DNA of 8,269 bases from Actinomyces sp. (GTDB taxonomy: Bacteria > Actinomycetota > Acidimicrobiia > Acidimicrobiales > Aldehydirespiratoraceae): NCBI GenBank assembly GCA_003697065.1, contig RFFY01000243.1, positions 1-8,269 on the forward strand, written 5' to 3'. The notes under the pieces were generated by a model. It did not search any database. It was not told the DNA's origin and saw nothing but the letters and a program-made list of their open reading frames with translations. Shown here one piece after another: positions 1-6,052 of this stretch. The number at the start of each line of letters is the position of its first letter. The first letter of the stretch is position 1. A program made the translations under genes and the position numbers.

Positions 1-37
1 CGAGTACGACCTTGCGGACACCGGCGTGGGTGGTCAT
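1..37 (-). CDS. argG: Argininosuccinate synthase, N-terminal fragment (cut by window edge)
   Basis: Only the first 12 codons are visible, reading MTTHAGVRKVVL. The stretch KVVL just after a short variable leader matches the start of argininosuccinate synthase, where it leads into the ATP-binding loop AYSGGLDTS that would lie outside the window. The enzyme joins citrulline and aspartate using ATP. The ATG overlaps the argR stop codon as ATGA, so the gene should be translationally coupled to argR. The call rests on this short match plus the common actinobacterial order argF-argR-argG-argH. No catalytic residue can be checked here. Confidence 0.75.
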   Translation of the reverse strand, partial: MTTHAGVRKVVL

Positions 38-528
38 CGGGAGGCTCCTCGGTTCGCTTCGGGTGGGTCGATGCCGCTGAGTTCGGCGAGTCGGCCGGCG
101 AGGGTCGCTCCCCCCACCGACTCGCGGGCGACGACGAGCAGGGTGTCGTCGCCGGCGACGGTACCGACGACCTCGTCCATGCCGGCCCGGTCGAGGGCCG
201 AGGCCACGACGTGGGCCGAGCCGGGGGGTGTGCGCACGACGACGAGATTGGCCGACCAGTCGATGTCGGCCACCCAGTCCCCGAGGACCCGGCGCAGGTG
301 GTCGGTGGGGGCGATGCGGTCGACGGGCATCTCGGGGATGGCGTAGACGGTCTCGCCCCCGGGGACCCGGACCTTGATGGCACCGAGTTCCTCGAGGTCG
401 CGCGACACGGTGGCCTGGGTGGCCGACACCCCTTCGGCGGCCAGGAGCTCGACGAGCTGGGCCTGGCTGGTCACGGCGTGGCGTTCGAGCAGGCCGGCGA
501 TCACGTGCTGGCGATGGGCCTTGGTCAC
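34..528 (-). CDS. argR: Arginine-responsive transcriptional repressor ArgR
   Basis: This 164-residue protein is full length for the ArgR/AhrC family. It represses arginine genes when arginine is bound, usually as a hexamer. Residues 1-60 form the winged helix-turn-helix, and the recognition helix contains ATVSRDLEELGA with the conserved Ser42-Arg43 pair that contacts DNA. Residues about 85-150 form the oligomerisation and arginine-binding domain, with the signature GTVAGDDT at 122-129; the Asp127-Asp128 pair is the expected arginine ligand. The start is GTG, chosen because AGGAG lies five bases upstream and the protein then begins like other family members. The gene sits 9 bp after argF and overlaps argG by 4 bp. 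Since it is inside the operon it probably controls, it is likely autoregulated through the ARG boxes upstream of argC. I see nothing missing or broken. Confidence 0.96.
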   Translation of the reverse strand: MTKAHRQHVIAGLLERHAVTSQAQLVELLAAEGVSATQATVSRDLEELGAIKVRVPGGETVYAIPEMPVDRIAPTDHLRRVLGDWVADIDWSANLVVVRTPPGSAHVVASALDRAGMDEVVGTVAGDDTLLVVARESVGGATLAGRLAELSGIDPPEANRGASR

Positions 529-533
529 GGGAT

Positions 534-538
534 CTCCT
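534..538 (-). promoter_or_regulatory. Ribosome binding site of argR overlapping the argF stop
   Basis: The minus strand reads TGAGGAGATCCC then GTG. AGGAG shares its first A with the argF TGA stop and ends five bases before the GTG. This supports the GTG start of argR and suggests that ribosomes finishing argF can restart directly on argR. Confidence 0.8.
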
Positions 539-1443
539 CAGACCGCTTCGCCCACGAGCCACGCCAGCAGACCGCGGGCGGCATGCATGCGGTTGGCCGC
601 CTGGACCCACACCCGGCTGCGGGGACCGTCGACGACGTCGGCGGTGACCTCCTCGCCCCGGTGGGCGGGCAGACAGTGCAGGAAGATCGCCCCGTGGCGG
701 GCCTCGGCCATCAGGCGTCCGTCGACGGTGAAGCCGGCGAAGTCGGCCCGGCGCTGCTCGGCCTCGTCCTCTTGGCCCATGGAGGTCCACACGTCGGTGT
801 AGACGGCATCGGCGCCATTGACCGCCCGGTGGGGGTCGTCGGTGACCACGAGCGCTCCCCCGTGAGCGGCGGCGACGGACTCGATGCGGGTCCTGTCGGC
901 GTCGGCGAAGGTGTGACCGGGCGGGGCGGCCACCCGGACCGCCATGCCGGCCATCGCCCCGGCGAGGGCGAGGGAGCGGGCGACGTTGTTGGCGTCGCCG
1001 ACGTAGGCCACGACGCGGCCCGCCAGCTCGCCGAACTCGCGTCGGAGGGTGAGCAGGTCGGCCAGAGCCTGGAGGGGATGGGCGGTGTCGCTCAACATGT
1101 TGACGACCGGCACCACGTCGACGGCGGCCATCCGCTCGACGACGGCGTGGTCGTAGACCCGGGCCCCCACGACGGCGTGGTAGCAGGCCAGGGTGCGGGT
1201 GACGTCCTCGACGCTCTCGCGCCGGTCGAGACCGACCTCGCCTCCCTGGATGTACACGGGGTGGCCACCGAGCTGGACCACCGCCATCTCCATGGAGTTG
1301 CGGGTCCGGGCCGAGGGCTTCTCGAACACCAGGGCGGCGCCCTTGCCGGCGAGGACCCGGGGGGCGTCGGGGAGGCTGGCGAGCTCGAGGACGCGCCCCA
1401 ACTCGTCGGCGTCGAGGTCGTCGATCTCGGTGAGGTGACGCAT
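538..1443 (-). CDS. argF: Ornithine carbamoyltransferase (anabolic)
   Basis: The 301-residue product transfers the carbamoyl group of carbamoyl phosphate to ornithine, giving citrulline. The N-terminal carbamoyl-phosphate domain has FEKPSARTRNS with the SxRTR phosphate loop at residues 44-48, and HPLQ at 122-125 (the family's HPxQ). The ornithine domain has DVWTSMGQE and, at 256-259, HCLP with the catalytic cysteine, followed by AHRGEEV. The usual STRTR is SARTR here; Ser44, Arg46, Thr47 and Arg48 are all kept, so activity is expected. Length is near the usual 300-330. The ATG overlaps the argD stop by one base (TGATG) and has a strong GGAGG seven bases upstream (1451-1455). HCLPAHRGE and the biosynthetic setting favour ornithine transcarbamylase over acetylornithine, putrescine or aspartate transcarbamylases. 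Confidence 0.95.
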   Translation of the reverse strand: MRHLTEIDDLDADELGRVLELASLPDAPRVLAGKGAALVFEKPSARTRNSMEMAVVQLGGHPVYIQGGEVGLDRRESVEDVTRTLACYHAVVGARVYDHAVVERMAAVDVVPVVNMLSDTAHPLQALADLLTLRREFGELAGRVVAYVGDANNVARSLALAGAMAGMAVRVAAPPGHTFADADRTRIESVAAAHGGALVVTDDPHRAVNGADAVYTDVWTSMGQEDEAEQRRADFAGFTVDGRLMAEARHGAIFLHCLPAHRGEEVTADVVDGPRSRVWVQAANRMHAARGLLAWLVGEAV

Positions 1444-2693
1444 CAGGGGGCCTCCAGGACACGGGACACCACGGACAGGGCCTCGTCGAGTTCGGTGTCG
1501 GTGACGACGAGGGGTGGGGCGAAACGCAGGGCGGTGGGGGTCACACCGTTGACGACGACCCCGGGACCGTCGCCCTCGGCGGCGTCGAGGGCGGCCCGGG
1601 CCACGTCGGCGGCCCGACGACCCGCCAGGACGTCGGGCTCGAGCTCGGCGGCCACCAGCAGCCCCCGGCCCCGCACCCCGGCCACGCCCGGCACGGCCTC
1701 GAGACGGGCCCGCAGAGCGGCACCCCGCTCGGCGGCGAGGCGGGGGGCGTCGAGCTGCTCGAGGGTCTCGAGCACGGCTCGGGCGGCAGCCAGGGCCAGG
1801 GGCTGGCCGGCGAAGGTCGAGCCGTGATCGCCGGGACGGAAGGCATCGGCGATCTCGGCTCGTGCCCAGACGGCACCCACGGGGACGCCGTTGCCCAGGG
1901 CCTTGGCGACGGTCACGATGTCGGGGAGGATGCCGGCGTGCTGGAAGGCGAACCAGGCGCCGGTGCGGGCCAGGCCGGTCTGGATCTCGTCGAGGATCAA
2001 CACGATGCCCCGCTCGTCGCAGATCTTCCGGACGCGGCGGAGGTAGTCGACGGAGGCCGGGTTCACGCCCCCCTCGCCCTGGACGGCCTCGAGCAGGATC
2101 GCCCCCACCTCGGGGCCGAGGGCCGCCTCGAGGGCCTCGACGTCGTCGAAGGCGACGTGGCGGAAGCCCTCGGGCAGGGGCTGGAACGGCTCGTGCTTTT
2201 CGGGTTGGCCGGTGGCGGCGAGGGTGGCCAGGGTCCGGCCGTGGAAGGAGCGCAGGGCCGACACGACCACGTGGCGTCCGCGACCCTGGTGGCGGCGGGC
2301 GAGCTTGAGGGCGGCCTCGTTGGCCTCGGCTCCCGAGTTCTGGAACAGGACCTTGCCCGGGTCCGTGCCGGGCGCCCCGTGGCGGACGAGACGGTCGAGG
2401 GTGCGGGCGACGGGCTCCTGGTGTTCGTTGGCGAAGAGGTTGGAGACGTGGAGGAGACGGCCGGCCTGGCGGGTGAGGGCCTCGGTGACCGCCGGGTGGG
2501 CGTGGCCGAGGGTGGTCACGGCCAGCCCGCAGAGCAGGTCCAGATAGCGCCGGCCGCGGCGGTCGAACAGCTCGGTGCCCCGGCCCTCGACGAACAGCAC
2601 CGGTGGGGGCCCGTAGTTGGGCATGAGGGGGCAGGTGCCGGTGGCGCCGACGGCGGCGGCGTGGCGCCCGACGGGATCGGCGGTGATGCTCAT
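1443..2693 (-). CDS. argD: Acetylornithine aminotransferase (PLP, class III)
   Basis: The 416-residue enzyme transaminates N-acetylglutamate semialdehyde with glutamate to form N-acetylornithine. The class-III fold is clear. LMPNYGPPP near residue 23 opens the substrate region, NSGAEANE at 119-126 is the PLP phosphate loop, and SFHGRT at 149-154 carries the cofactor-stacking aromatic. LDEIQTG at 234-240 contains Asp235, which pairs with the pyridine nitrogen, and Lys264 in TVAKALGNG is the Schiff-base lysine. GSTFAGQPLA near 291 is the usual GSTFGGNPLA loop with two changes. The start ATG overlaps the argB stop as ATGA and has GGAG five bases upstream. Related ornithine, GABA and succinylornithine aminotransferases share these motifs. 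The operon decides the assignment, though some ArgD enzymes also serve in lysine synthesis. Confidence 0.95.
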   Translation of the reverse strand: MSITADPVGRHAAAVGATGTCPLMPNYGPPPVLFVEGRGTELFDRRGRRYLDLLCGLAVTTLGHAHPAVTEALTRQAGRLLHVSNLFANEHQEPVARTLDRLVRHGAPGTDPGKVLFQNSGAEANEAALKLARRHQGRGRHVVVSALRSFHGRTLATLAATGQPEKHEPFQPLPEGFRHVAFDDVEALEAALGPEVGAILLEAVQGEGGVNPASVDYLRRVRKICDERGIVLILDEIQTGLARTGAWFAFQHAGILPDIVTVAKALGNGVPVGAVWARAEIADAFRPGDHGSTFAGQPLALAAARAVLETLEQLDAPRLAAERGAALRARLEAVPGVAGVRGRGLLVAAELEPDVLAGRRAADVARAALDAAEGDGPGVVVNGVTPTALRFAPPLVVTDTELDEALSVVSRVLEAP

Positions 2694-3610
2694 GGGGTCT
2701 CCGGGGTGGGGGCGTCGGCGGTGATCATGGTGCCGATGCCGGCGTCGGTGAACAGCTCGAGGAGCACGACGTGGGGGACCCGACCGTCGAGCATGTGGGC
2801 CGAGCGGGCGCCGGCGTGCACGGCGTCGATGCAGGCCCGGACCTTGGGGATCATCCCGCCGGTGACGACGCCGTCGGCCACCAGTGCCTCGACCTCGGCC
2901 ACCGAGGCCCGAGCGACCAGCGAACCCGGATCGTCGACGTCGAGGAGCAGGCCGGGGACGTCGGTCAGGTAGATCACCTTCTCGGCCCGCAGGGCGCCGG
3001 CCAGGGCCCCGGCCACCGTGTCGGCGTTGATGTTGAAGGCCTGCCCGGCCCCGTCGGTGCCGATGCTGGACACCACCGGGATCATGTCCTCAGCCAGGAG
3101 GCGCTCGACGATGGCGGGGCGGACCTCGACGATGTCGCCGACGAAGCCCAGCTCGGGCGAGCGCGGGCGGGCCACGAGCAGGGTGCCGTCCTCGCCCGAG
3201 AGGCCGACGGCATGGGCGCCGTGCACGTTGATGGCACCGACGATGTCGCGTCCGACCTTGCCCACCAGCACCATGCGGGCGACGTCCAAGGTGGCGGCAT
3301 CGGTCACCCGGAGCCCGTCACGGAACTCGCTGGCCATCCCCAGGCGCTCGAGGAGTTCGCCGATCTGGGGGCCGCCGCCGTGCACGACCACGGGGTGCAG
3401 GCCGACCGAGCGCAACAGGACCATGTCGGCGGCGAAGGTCCGGAACAGGTCGGGGTCGGTCATGGCGTTGCCACCGAACTTGACCACCACGACGGCGCCC
3501 CGGAAGCGCTGGATGTAGGGCAGGGCCTCGACCAGGGCGGAGGCCCTCTGCTCGGGTGAGTAGCCGCGGCCGGTCACCGGCGGGACCGTGCCGGTCTCGT
3601 CGGCGCCCAT
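2690..3610 (-). CDS. argB: Acetylglutamate kinase, probably arginine-inhibited
   Basis: The 306-residue amino-acid kinase phosphorylates N-acetylglutamate with ATP. VVVKFGGNAM places the phosphate-binding Lys44, VVHGGGPQIG at 75-84 is the glycine loop, NINADTVAGALA begins at 193 and holds the acetylglutamate-binding Asn, and Lys256 in GGMIPKV is the second catalytic lysine. About 40 residues precede the kinase core and include RASALVEALPYIQRF, which resembles the N-terminal helix that lets arginine-sensitive enzymes form hexamers. The C-terminal DGRVPHVVLLELFTDAGIGT also matches that sensitive class. Feedback inhibition by arginine is therefore likely but inferred. The ATG overlaps the argJ stop as TGATG and has GAGGA seven bases upstream. 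The frame is open much further upstream, but that part lies over argJ and is low-complexity, so it was not used. Confidence 0.96.
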   Translation of the reverse strand: MGADETGTVPPVTGRGYSPEQRASALVEALPYIQRFRGAVVVVKFGGNAMTDPDLFRTFAADMVLLRSVGLHPVVVHGGGPQIGELLERLGMASEFRDGLRVTDAATLDVARMVLVGKVGRDIVGAINVHGAHAVGLSGEDGTLLVARPRSPELGFVGDIVEVRPAIVERLLAEDMIPVVSSIGTDGAGQAFNINADTVAGALAGALRAEKVIYLTDVPGLLLDVDDPGSLVARASVAEVEALVADGVVTGGMIPKVRACIDAVHAGARSAHMLDGRVPHVVLLELFTDAGIGTMITADAPTPETP

Positions 3611-4809
3611 CAGCTCGTCCTCATGTTCTCGTCGATGTAGGCGTGGGTGAGGTCGGTGGTGATGATCAGGGCCTCGCCCTCGCCCTGACCCAGGTCGACG
3701 GTCAGGTGGAGGTGGCGTCGGGTCATGTAGTCGGCGAGGGCCCCGGCATCGAGGAGGCCGGGTCCGGATCCGACGGGGACGGGTTCGCCGTGGCGGTACA
3801 CGACGTGGTCCCCGTAGGCGATGGTCAAGGTGGCAGGGTCGAAGGTGACGCCGGCGGCACCCATCTCCGAGGCGATGCGCCCCCAGTAGGGGTCCTCGCC
3901 ATACCAGGAGCACTTGACCAGCTGGCAGTTGGCCGTGTCGCGGGCGGCGCGGGCGGCCTCGGCGTCGGTGGCGGCGCCCCGCACCCGCAGGAACACCGTC
4001 TTGGTCGAGCCCTCGGCGTCGTCGGCCATCTGGACGGCCAGGGAGCGGCACACCTCGGTGAGGGCGTCGACGAAGAGCTCGCCGGGGACGGGCCCGGCGG
4101 CGCCGCCGGCGAGGACGAGCACGGTGTCGTTGGTGGACTGGGCCCCGTCGACGGTGAGGGTGTTGAAGGTGCCCGACACGGCTCGTTCCAGGGCGGCGTG
4201 GAGCTCGGCCGGTTCGACGGCGGCGTCGGTGGTGCACACGGCGAGCATGGTCGCCATGTCGGGTTCGAGCATGGCCGCACCCTTGGCGATCCCCCCCACG
4301 GTGAACACCGAGCCGTCGGGGAGCTTGCGAACGGCGGTGGCCACCTTCTCGACCGTGTCGGTGGTCATGATGGCGGTGGCGGCGTCGAGGCCACCGTCGG
4401 GGGCGAGGGCGTCGGCGACCCGGGGGATGCCGGCGCGCAGGGCATCCATGGGCAGGGCGAAGCCGATGAGCCCGGTCGAGCAGACCAGCACCTCGGTGGG
4501 GTGGACACCGAGGGCGTCGGCGGTGAGGGCGCACATCTCGTCGGCGTCGGCGAGGCCCTGCTCCCCGGTGGCGGCGTTGGCGTTGCCCGAGTTGAGCACC
4601 ACGGCCGCGGCCCGACCGCCGGTGGCGGCGAGGTGACGGCGGCTGACGACGACGGGGGCGGCGGTCATCTTGTTGGACGTGAAGACCCCGGCGGCGGCGA
4701 CGGGACGGTGATCGTGGGTGGCGACGAGAGCGAGGTCGGGTCGGTCGCCGTCCTTGATGCCGCAGGCGATGCCGGCGGCGCTGAAGCCGGTGGGGGCGGT
4801 GACGCTCAT
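3610..4809 (-). CDS. argJ: Glutamate N-acetyltransferase (ArgJ), self-cleaving
   Basis: The 399-residue enzyme transfers acetyl from N-acetylornithine to glutamate, freeing ornithine and regenerating N-acetylglutamate. Some ArgJ proteins also use acetyl-CoA, but the sequence does not settle which type this is. STGLIGFALPMD (Ser111-Thr112-Gly113) is the oxyanion region. KGAAMLEPDMATML contains the autocleavage site between Ala186 and Thr187; Thr187 becomes the N-terminal nucleophile of the beta chain. The protein ends in HAYIDENMRTS, close to the family's conserved tail. The start is the ATG whose product begins MSVTAPTGFSAAGIACGIK, as usual for ArgJ; the frame stays open upstream across argC but is proline- and serine-rich shadow. 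Only a weak purine run (GAGAA) precedes this ATG, unlike the other genes. No separate acetylglutamate synthase is seen in the window. Confidence 0.96.
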   Translation of the reverse strand: MSVTAPTGFSAAGIACGIKDGDRPDLALVATHDHRPVAAAGVFTSNKMTAAPVVVSRRHLAATGGRAAAVVLNSGNANAATGEQGLADADEMCALTADALGVHPTEVLVCSTGLIGFALPMDALRAGIPRVADALAPDGGLDAATAIMTTDTVEKVATAVRKLPDGSVFTVGGIAKGAAMLEPDMATMLAVCTTDAAVEPAELHAALERAVSGTFNTLTVDGAQSTNDTVLVLAGGAAGPVPGELFVDALTEVCRSLAVQMADDAEGSTKTVFLRVRGAATDAEAARAARDTANCQLVKCSWYGEDPYWGRIASEMGAAGVTFDPATLTIAYGDHVVYRHGEPVPVGSGPGLLDAGALADYMTRRHLHLTVDLGQGEGEALIITTDLTHAYIDENMRTS

Positions 4810-4879
4810 GGTTCTCGGATCGGTCGGGGTCGGGGGCGGTGGGGCGGGCGGGACCGGCGGCGGGCGAGGGTCCGCGGGG
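4810..4879 (-). other. C-rich untranslated linker between argC and argJ
   Basis: This 70-bp spacer is the only sizeable gap inside the operon. By hand count the transcribed strand has 43 C, 16 G, 8 A and 3 T, so it is strongly C over G. I see no clear Shine-Dalgarno sequence before argJ, no stable hairpin followed by a T run and no promoter. It could serve as a Rho-loading or processing site, but that is inference; it may be just a spacer. Confidence 0.5.
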
Positions 4880-5974
4880 TCAGGGCCACAGGCCGGCGGC
4901 GGGCAGGCCGGCGGTCTCGTCGAGGCCGAGGGCGAGGTTGGCGCACTGGACGGCTTGACCGGAGGCACCCTTGACCAGGTTGTCGAGAGCGGCGATGGTG
5001 ACGATCCACCCGGTCCGGGGGTCGGCCCGTCCGGTGACGTGGACGCTGTTGGCGCCCAGGGTGGCCTTGGTGTGGGGCGGGTCGGGGGTGACGACGACGA
5101 AGGGTTCGTCGGCGTACGCCCCCCGGAGGGCGTCGAGGACCTCGTCGCTGGTGACCCCGGGGCGGGCGGGCCGGCTGTAACAGGTGGCGAGGATGCCCCG
5201 GTTGGTCGGCACGAGGTGGGGGGTGAACAGGACCTGCACCTCGGTGCCGGCGTGGAGGCGCAGGGCCATCTCGATCTCGGGGGTGTGACGGTGGGTGAGC
5301 AGGCCGTAGGCGGTGACGTCCTCGTCGACGGCGCAGAAGGCGGTGTTGGCGCGCAGGGTCCGGCCCGCCCCCGAGACACCGGAGGCGGCGTCGACGACGA
5401 TGCCGGTGGGTTCGGCGAGACCGGCGGCGAGCACGGGAGCCAGAGCGAGGGTGGCGGTGGTGACGTAGCACCCGGGGGCGGCCACCAGCTCGGCGCCGCG
5501 GATGCGCTCGCGGAACAGCTCGGGCAGGCCGTAGACGAAGTCGTCGAGCAGGTCGGGTGCCGTGTGCTCCTCCCCGTACCACACCGGGTAGGCACCGGGG
5601 TCGTCGAGGCGGAAGTCGGCGGCGAGGTCGACGAGGTGGTCGACCCGGCCCCGGATCTCGGGGACGAGATCCTGGGAGGCGCCGTGGGGAAGGGCGCAGA
5701 AGACCAGGTCGGCGTCGTCGAGGAGATCGGGCGACCAGGCGGCGAAGGTACGGTCGCCGACGAGGGGGGCGAGGCCGGGGTGGACGGCGGCGATGGGCGC
5801 GCCGGCATTGGTGTCGGCGGTGGCGGCGCGGACCTCGAGACGGGGGTGACCGGCACAGAGGCGGAGGAGCTCGGCGCCCGTGTAGCCGGAGCCGCCGATG
5901 ACGACCACACCGATCGGCGGGCCGGCGTCCGCGGCCTCGTGGTGGGGCGCGCGGGTGACGGGGCCGGTGGTCAT
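4880..5974 (-). CDS. argC: N-acetyl-gamma-glutamyl-phosphate reductase
   Basis: The 364-residue enzyme reduces N-acetylglutamyl phosphate to the semialdehyde with NADPH. Residues 21-33, IGVVVIGGSGYTG, are the Rossmann nucleotide-binding loop. AAPGCYVTT carries the catalytic Cys169 (the family usually has NPGC; Ala replaces Asn here). HRHTPEIE at 228-235 supplies the catalytic histidine region, FTPHLVPTNRGIL follows, and KGASGQAVQ near the C-terminus is the family's closing motif. About 20 residues precede the Rossmann strand, a little more than usual. No ATG or GTG between residue 1 and the strand gives a sensible alternative. The ATG has no Shine-Dalgarno but lies exactly seven bases after a -10 hexamer, pointing to a leaderless message. 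This is the first gene of the operon. Confidence 0.96.
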   Translation of the reverse strand: MTTGPVTRAPHHEAADAGPPIGVVVIGGSGYTGAELLRLCAGHPRLEVRAATADTNAGAPIAAVHPGLAPLVGDRTFAAWSPDLLDDADLVFCALPHGASQDLVPEIRGRVDHLVDLAADFRLDDPGAYPVWYGEEHTAPDLLDDFVYGLPELFRERIRGAELVAAPGCYVTTATLALAPVLAAGLAEPTGIVVDAASGVSGAGRTLRANTAFCAVDEDVTAYGLLTHRHTPEIEMALRLHAGTEVQVLFTPHLVPTNRGILATCYSRPARPGVTSDEVLDALRGAYADEPFVVVTPDPPHTKATLGANSVHVTGRADPRTGWIVTIAALDNLVKGASGQAVQCANLALGLDETAGLPAAGLWP

Positions 5975-5980
5975 GACGGG

Positions 5981-6010
5981 ACTCTAGCCGCTGGCTGCAT
6001 GATCATGCAA
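5981..6010 (-). promoter_or_regulatory. Promoter of the arg operon, probably leaderless
   Basis: On the minus strand TAGAGT (5986-5981) fits the actinobacterial -10 form TAnnnT. TTGCAT (6010-6005) is a plausible -35 with an 18-bp spacer. If the A of the argC ATG (5974) is +1, the -10 covers exactly -12 to -7. Only CCCGTC separates it from the start codon, leaving no room for a ribosome binding site. The -35 lies inside the proximal ARG box, so repressor binding would block polymerase. Confidence 0.7.
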
Positions 6011-6031
6011 TCATTTGCACGATAATGCAGT
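5994..6031. promoter_or_regulatory. Tandem ARG boxes: operator for ArgR
   Basis: Two palindromes lie upstream of argC: TGCATGATCATGCA at 5996-6009, a perfect 14-bp palindrome, and TGCACGATAATGCA at 6016-6029, an imperfect one. Their centres are 20 bp apart. Taken as 18-bp boxes (5994-6011 and 6014-6031) they are separated by 2 bp, close to the 2-3 bp spacing known for ArgR operator pairs. Each follows the ARG-box layout TGnAT-4-ATnCA with C or G at the variable places; the second box has one changed base. The core 5996-6029 has 13 GC of 34 bases, in sharp contrast to its GC-rich surroundings. ArgR is encoded in the same operon, so autorepression is the simplest reading. Confidence 0.85.
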
Positions 6032-6052
6032 CCGGCGAGGGGTGACGCCGTC

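Noticed and set aside
211..1827. Long plus-strand open frame (538 codons) opposite argR, argF and argD
   Set aside because: The translation is Gly/His/Val/Asp-rich then Arg/Ala/Ser-rich without family motifs, and the minus strand there encodes three clear enzymes. Long antisense open frames are expected in DNA this GC-rich.
2690..4534. Minus-strand frame giving argB a 308-residue N-terminal extension
   Set aside because: The extension is Arg/His/Pro-rich shadow of argJ. The ATG at 3610 has a ribosome binding site and gives a normal-length kinase.
3556..4974. Long plus-strand open frame (472 codons) opposite argJ
   Set aside because: Low-complexity glycine-rich translation that mirrors the argJ codons; no motif, no ribosome binding site of note.
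3610..5910. A single very long minus-strand frame that could be read as an argJ fusion with an N-terminal domain
   Set aside because: The extra 367 residues lie over argC in another frame and are Pro/Ser/Thr low complexity. Normal ArgJ starts at 4809, so there is no fusion.
5996..6009. Perfect 14-bp palindrome considered as a transcription terminator for the aldehyde dehydrogenase
   Set aside because: It has no loop, no GC-rich stem and no T run after it on the minus strand. Its pairing with a second, phased palindrome and position before argC fit an ARG box much better.
4718..6025. Plus-strand open frame (435 codons) opposite argC running into the operator region
   Set aside because: Glycine- and valine-rich shadow of argC. 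Its last codons only read through the ARG boxes by chance.
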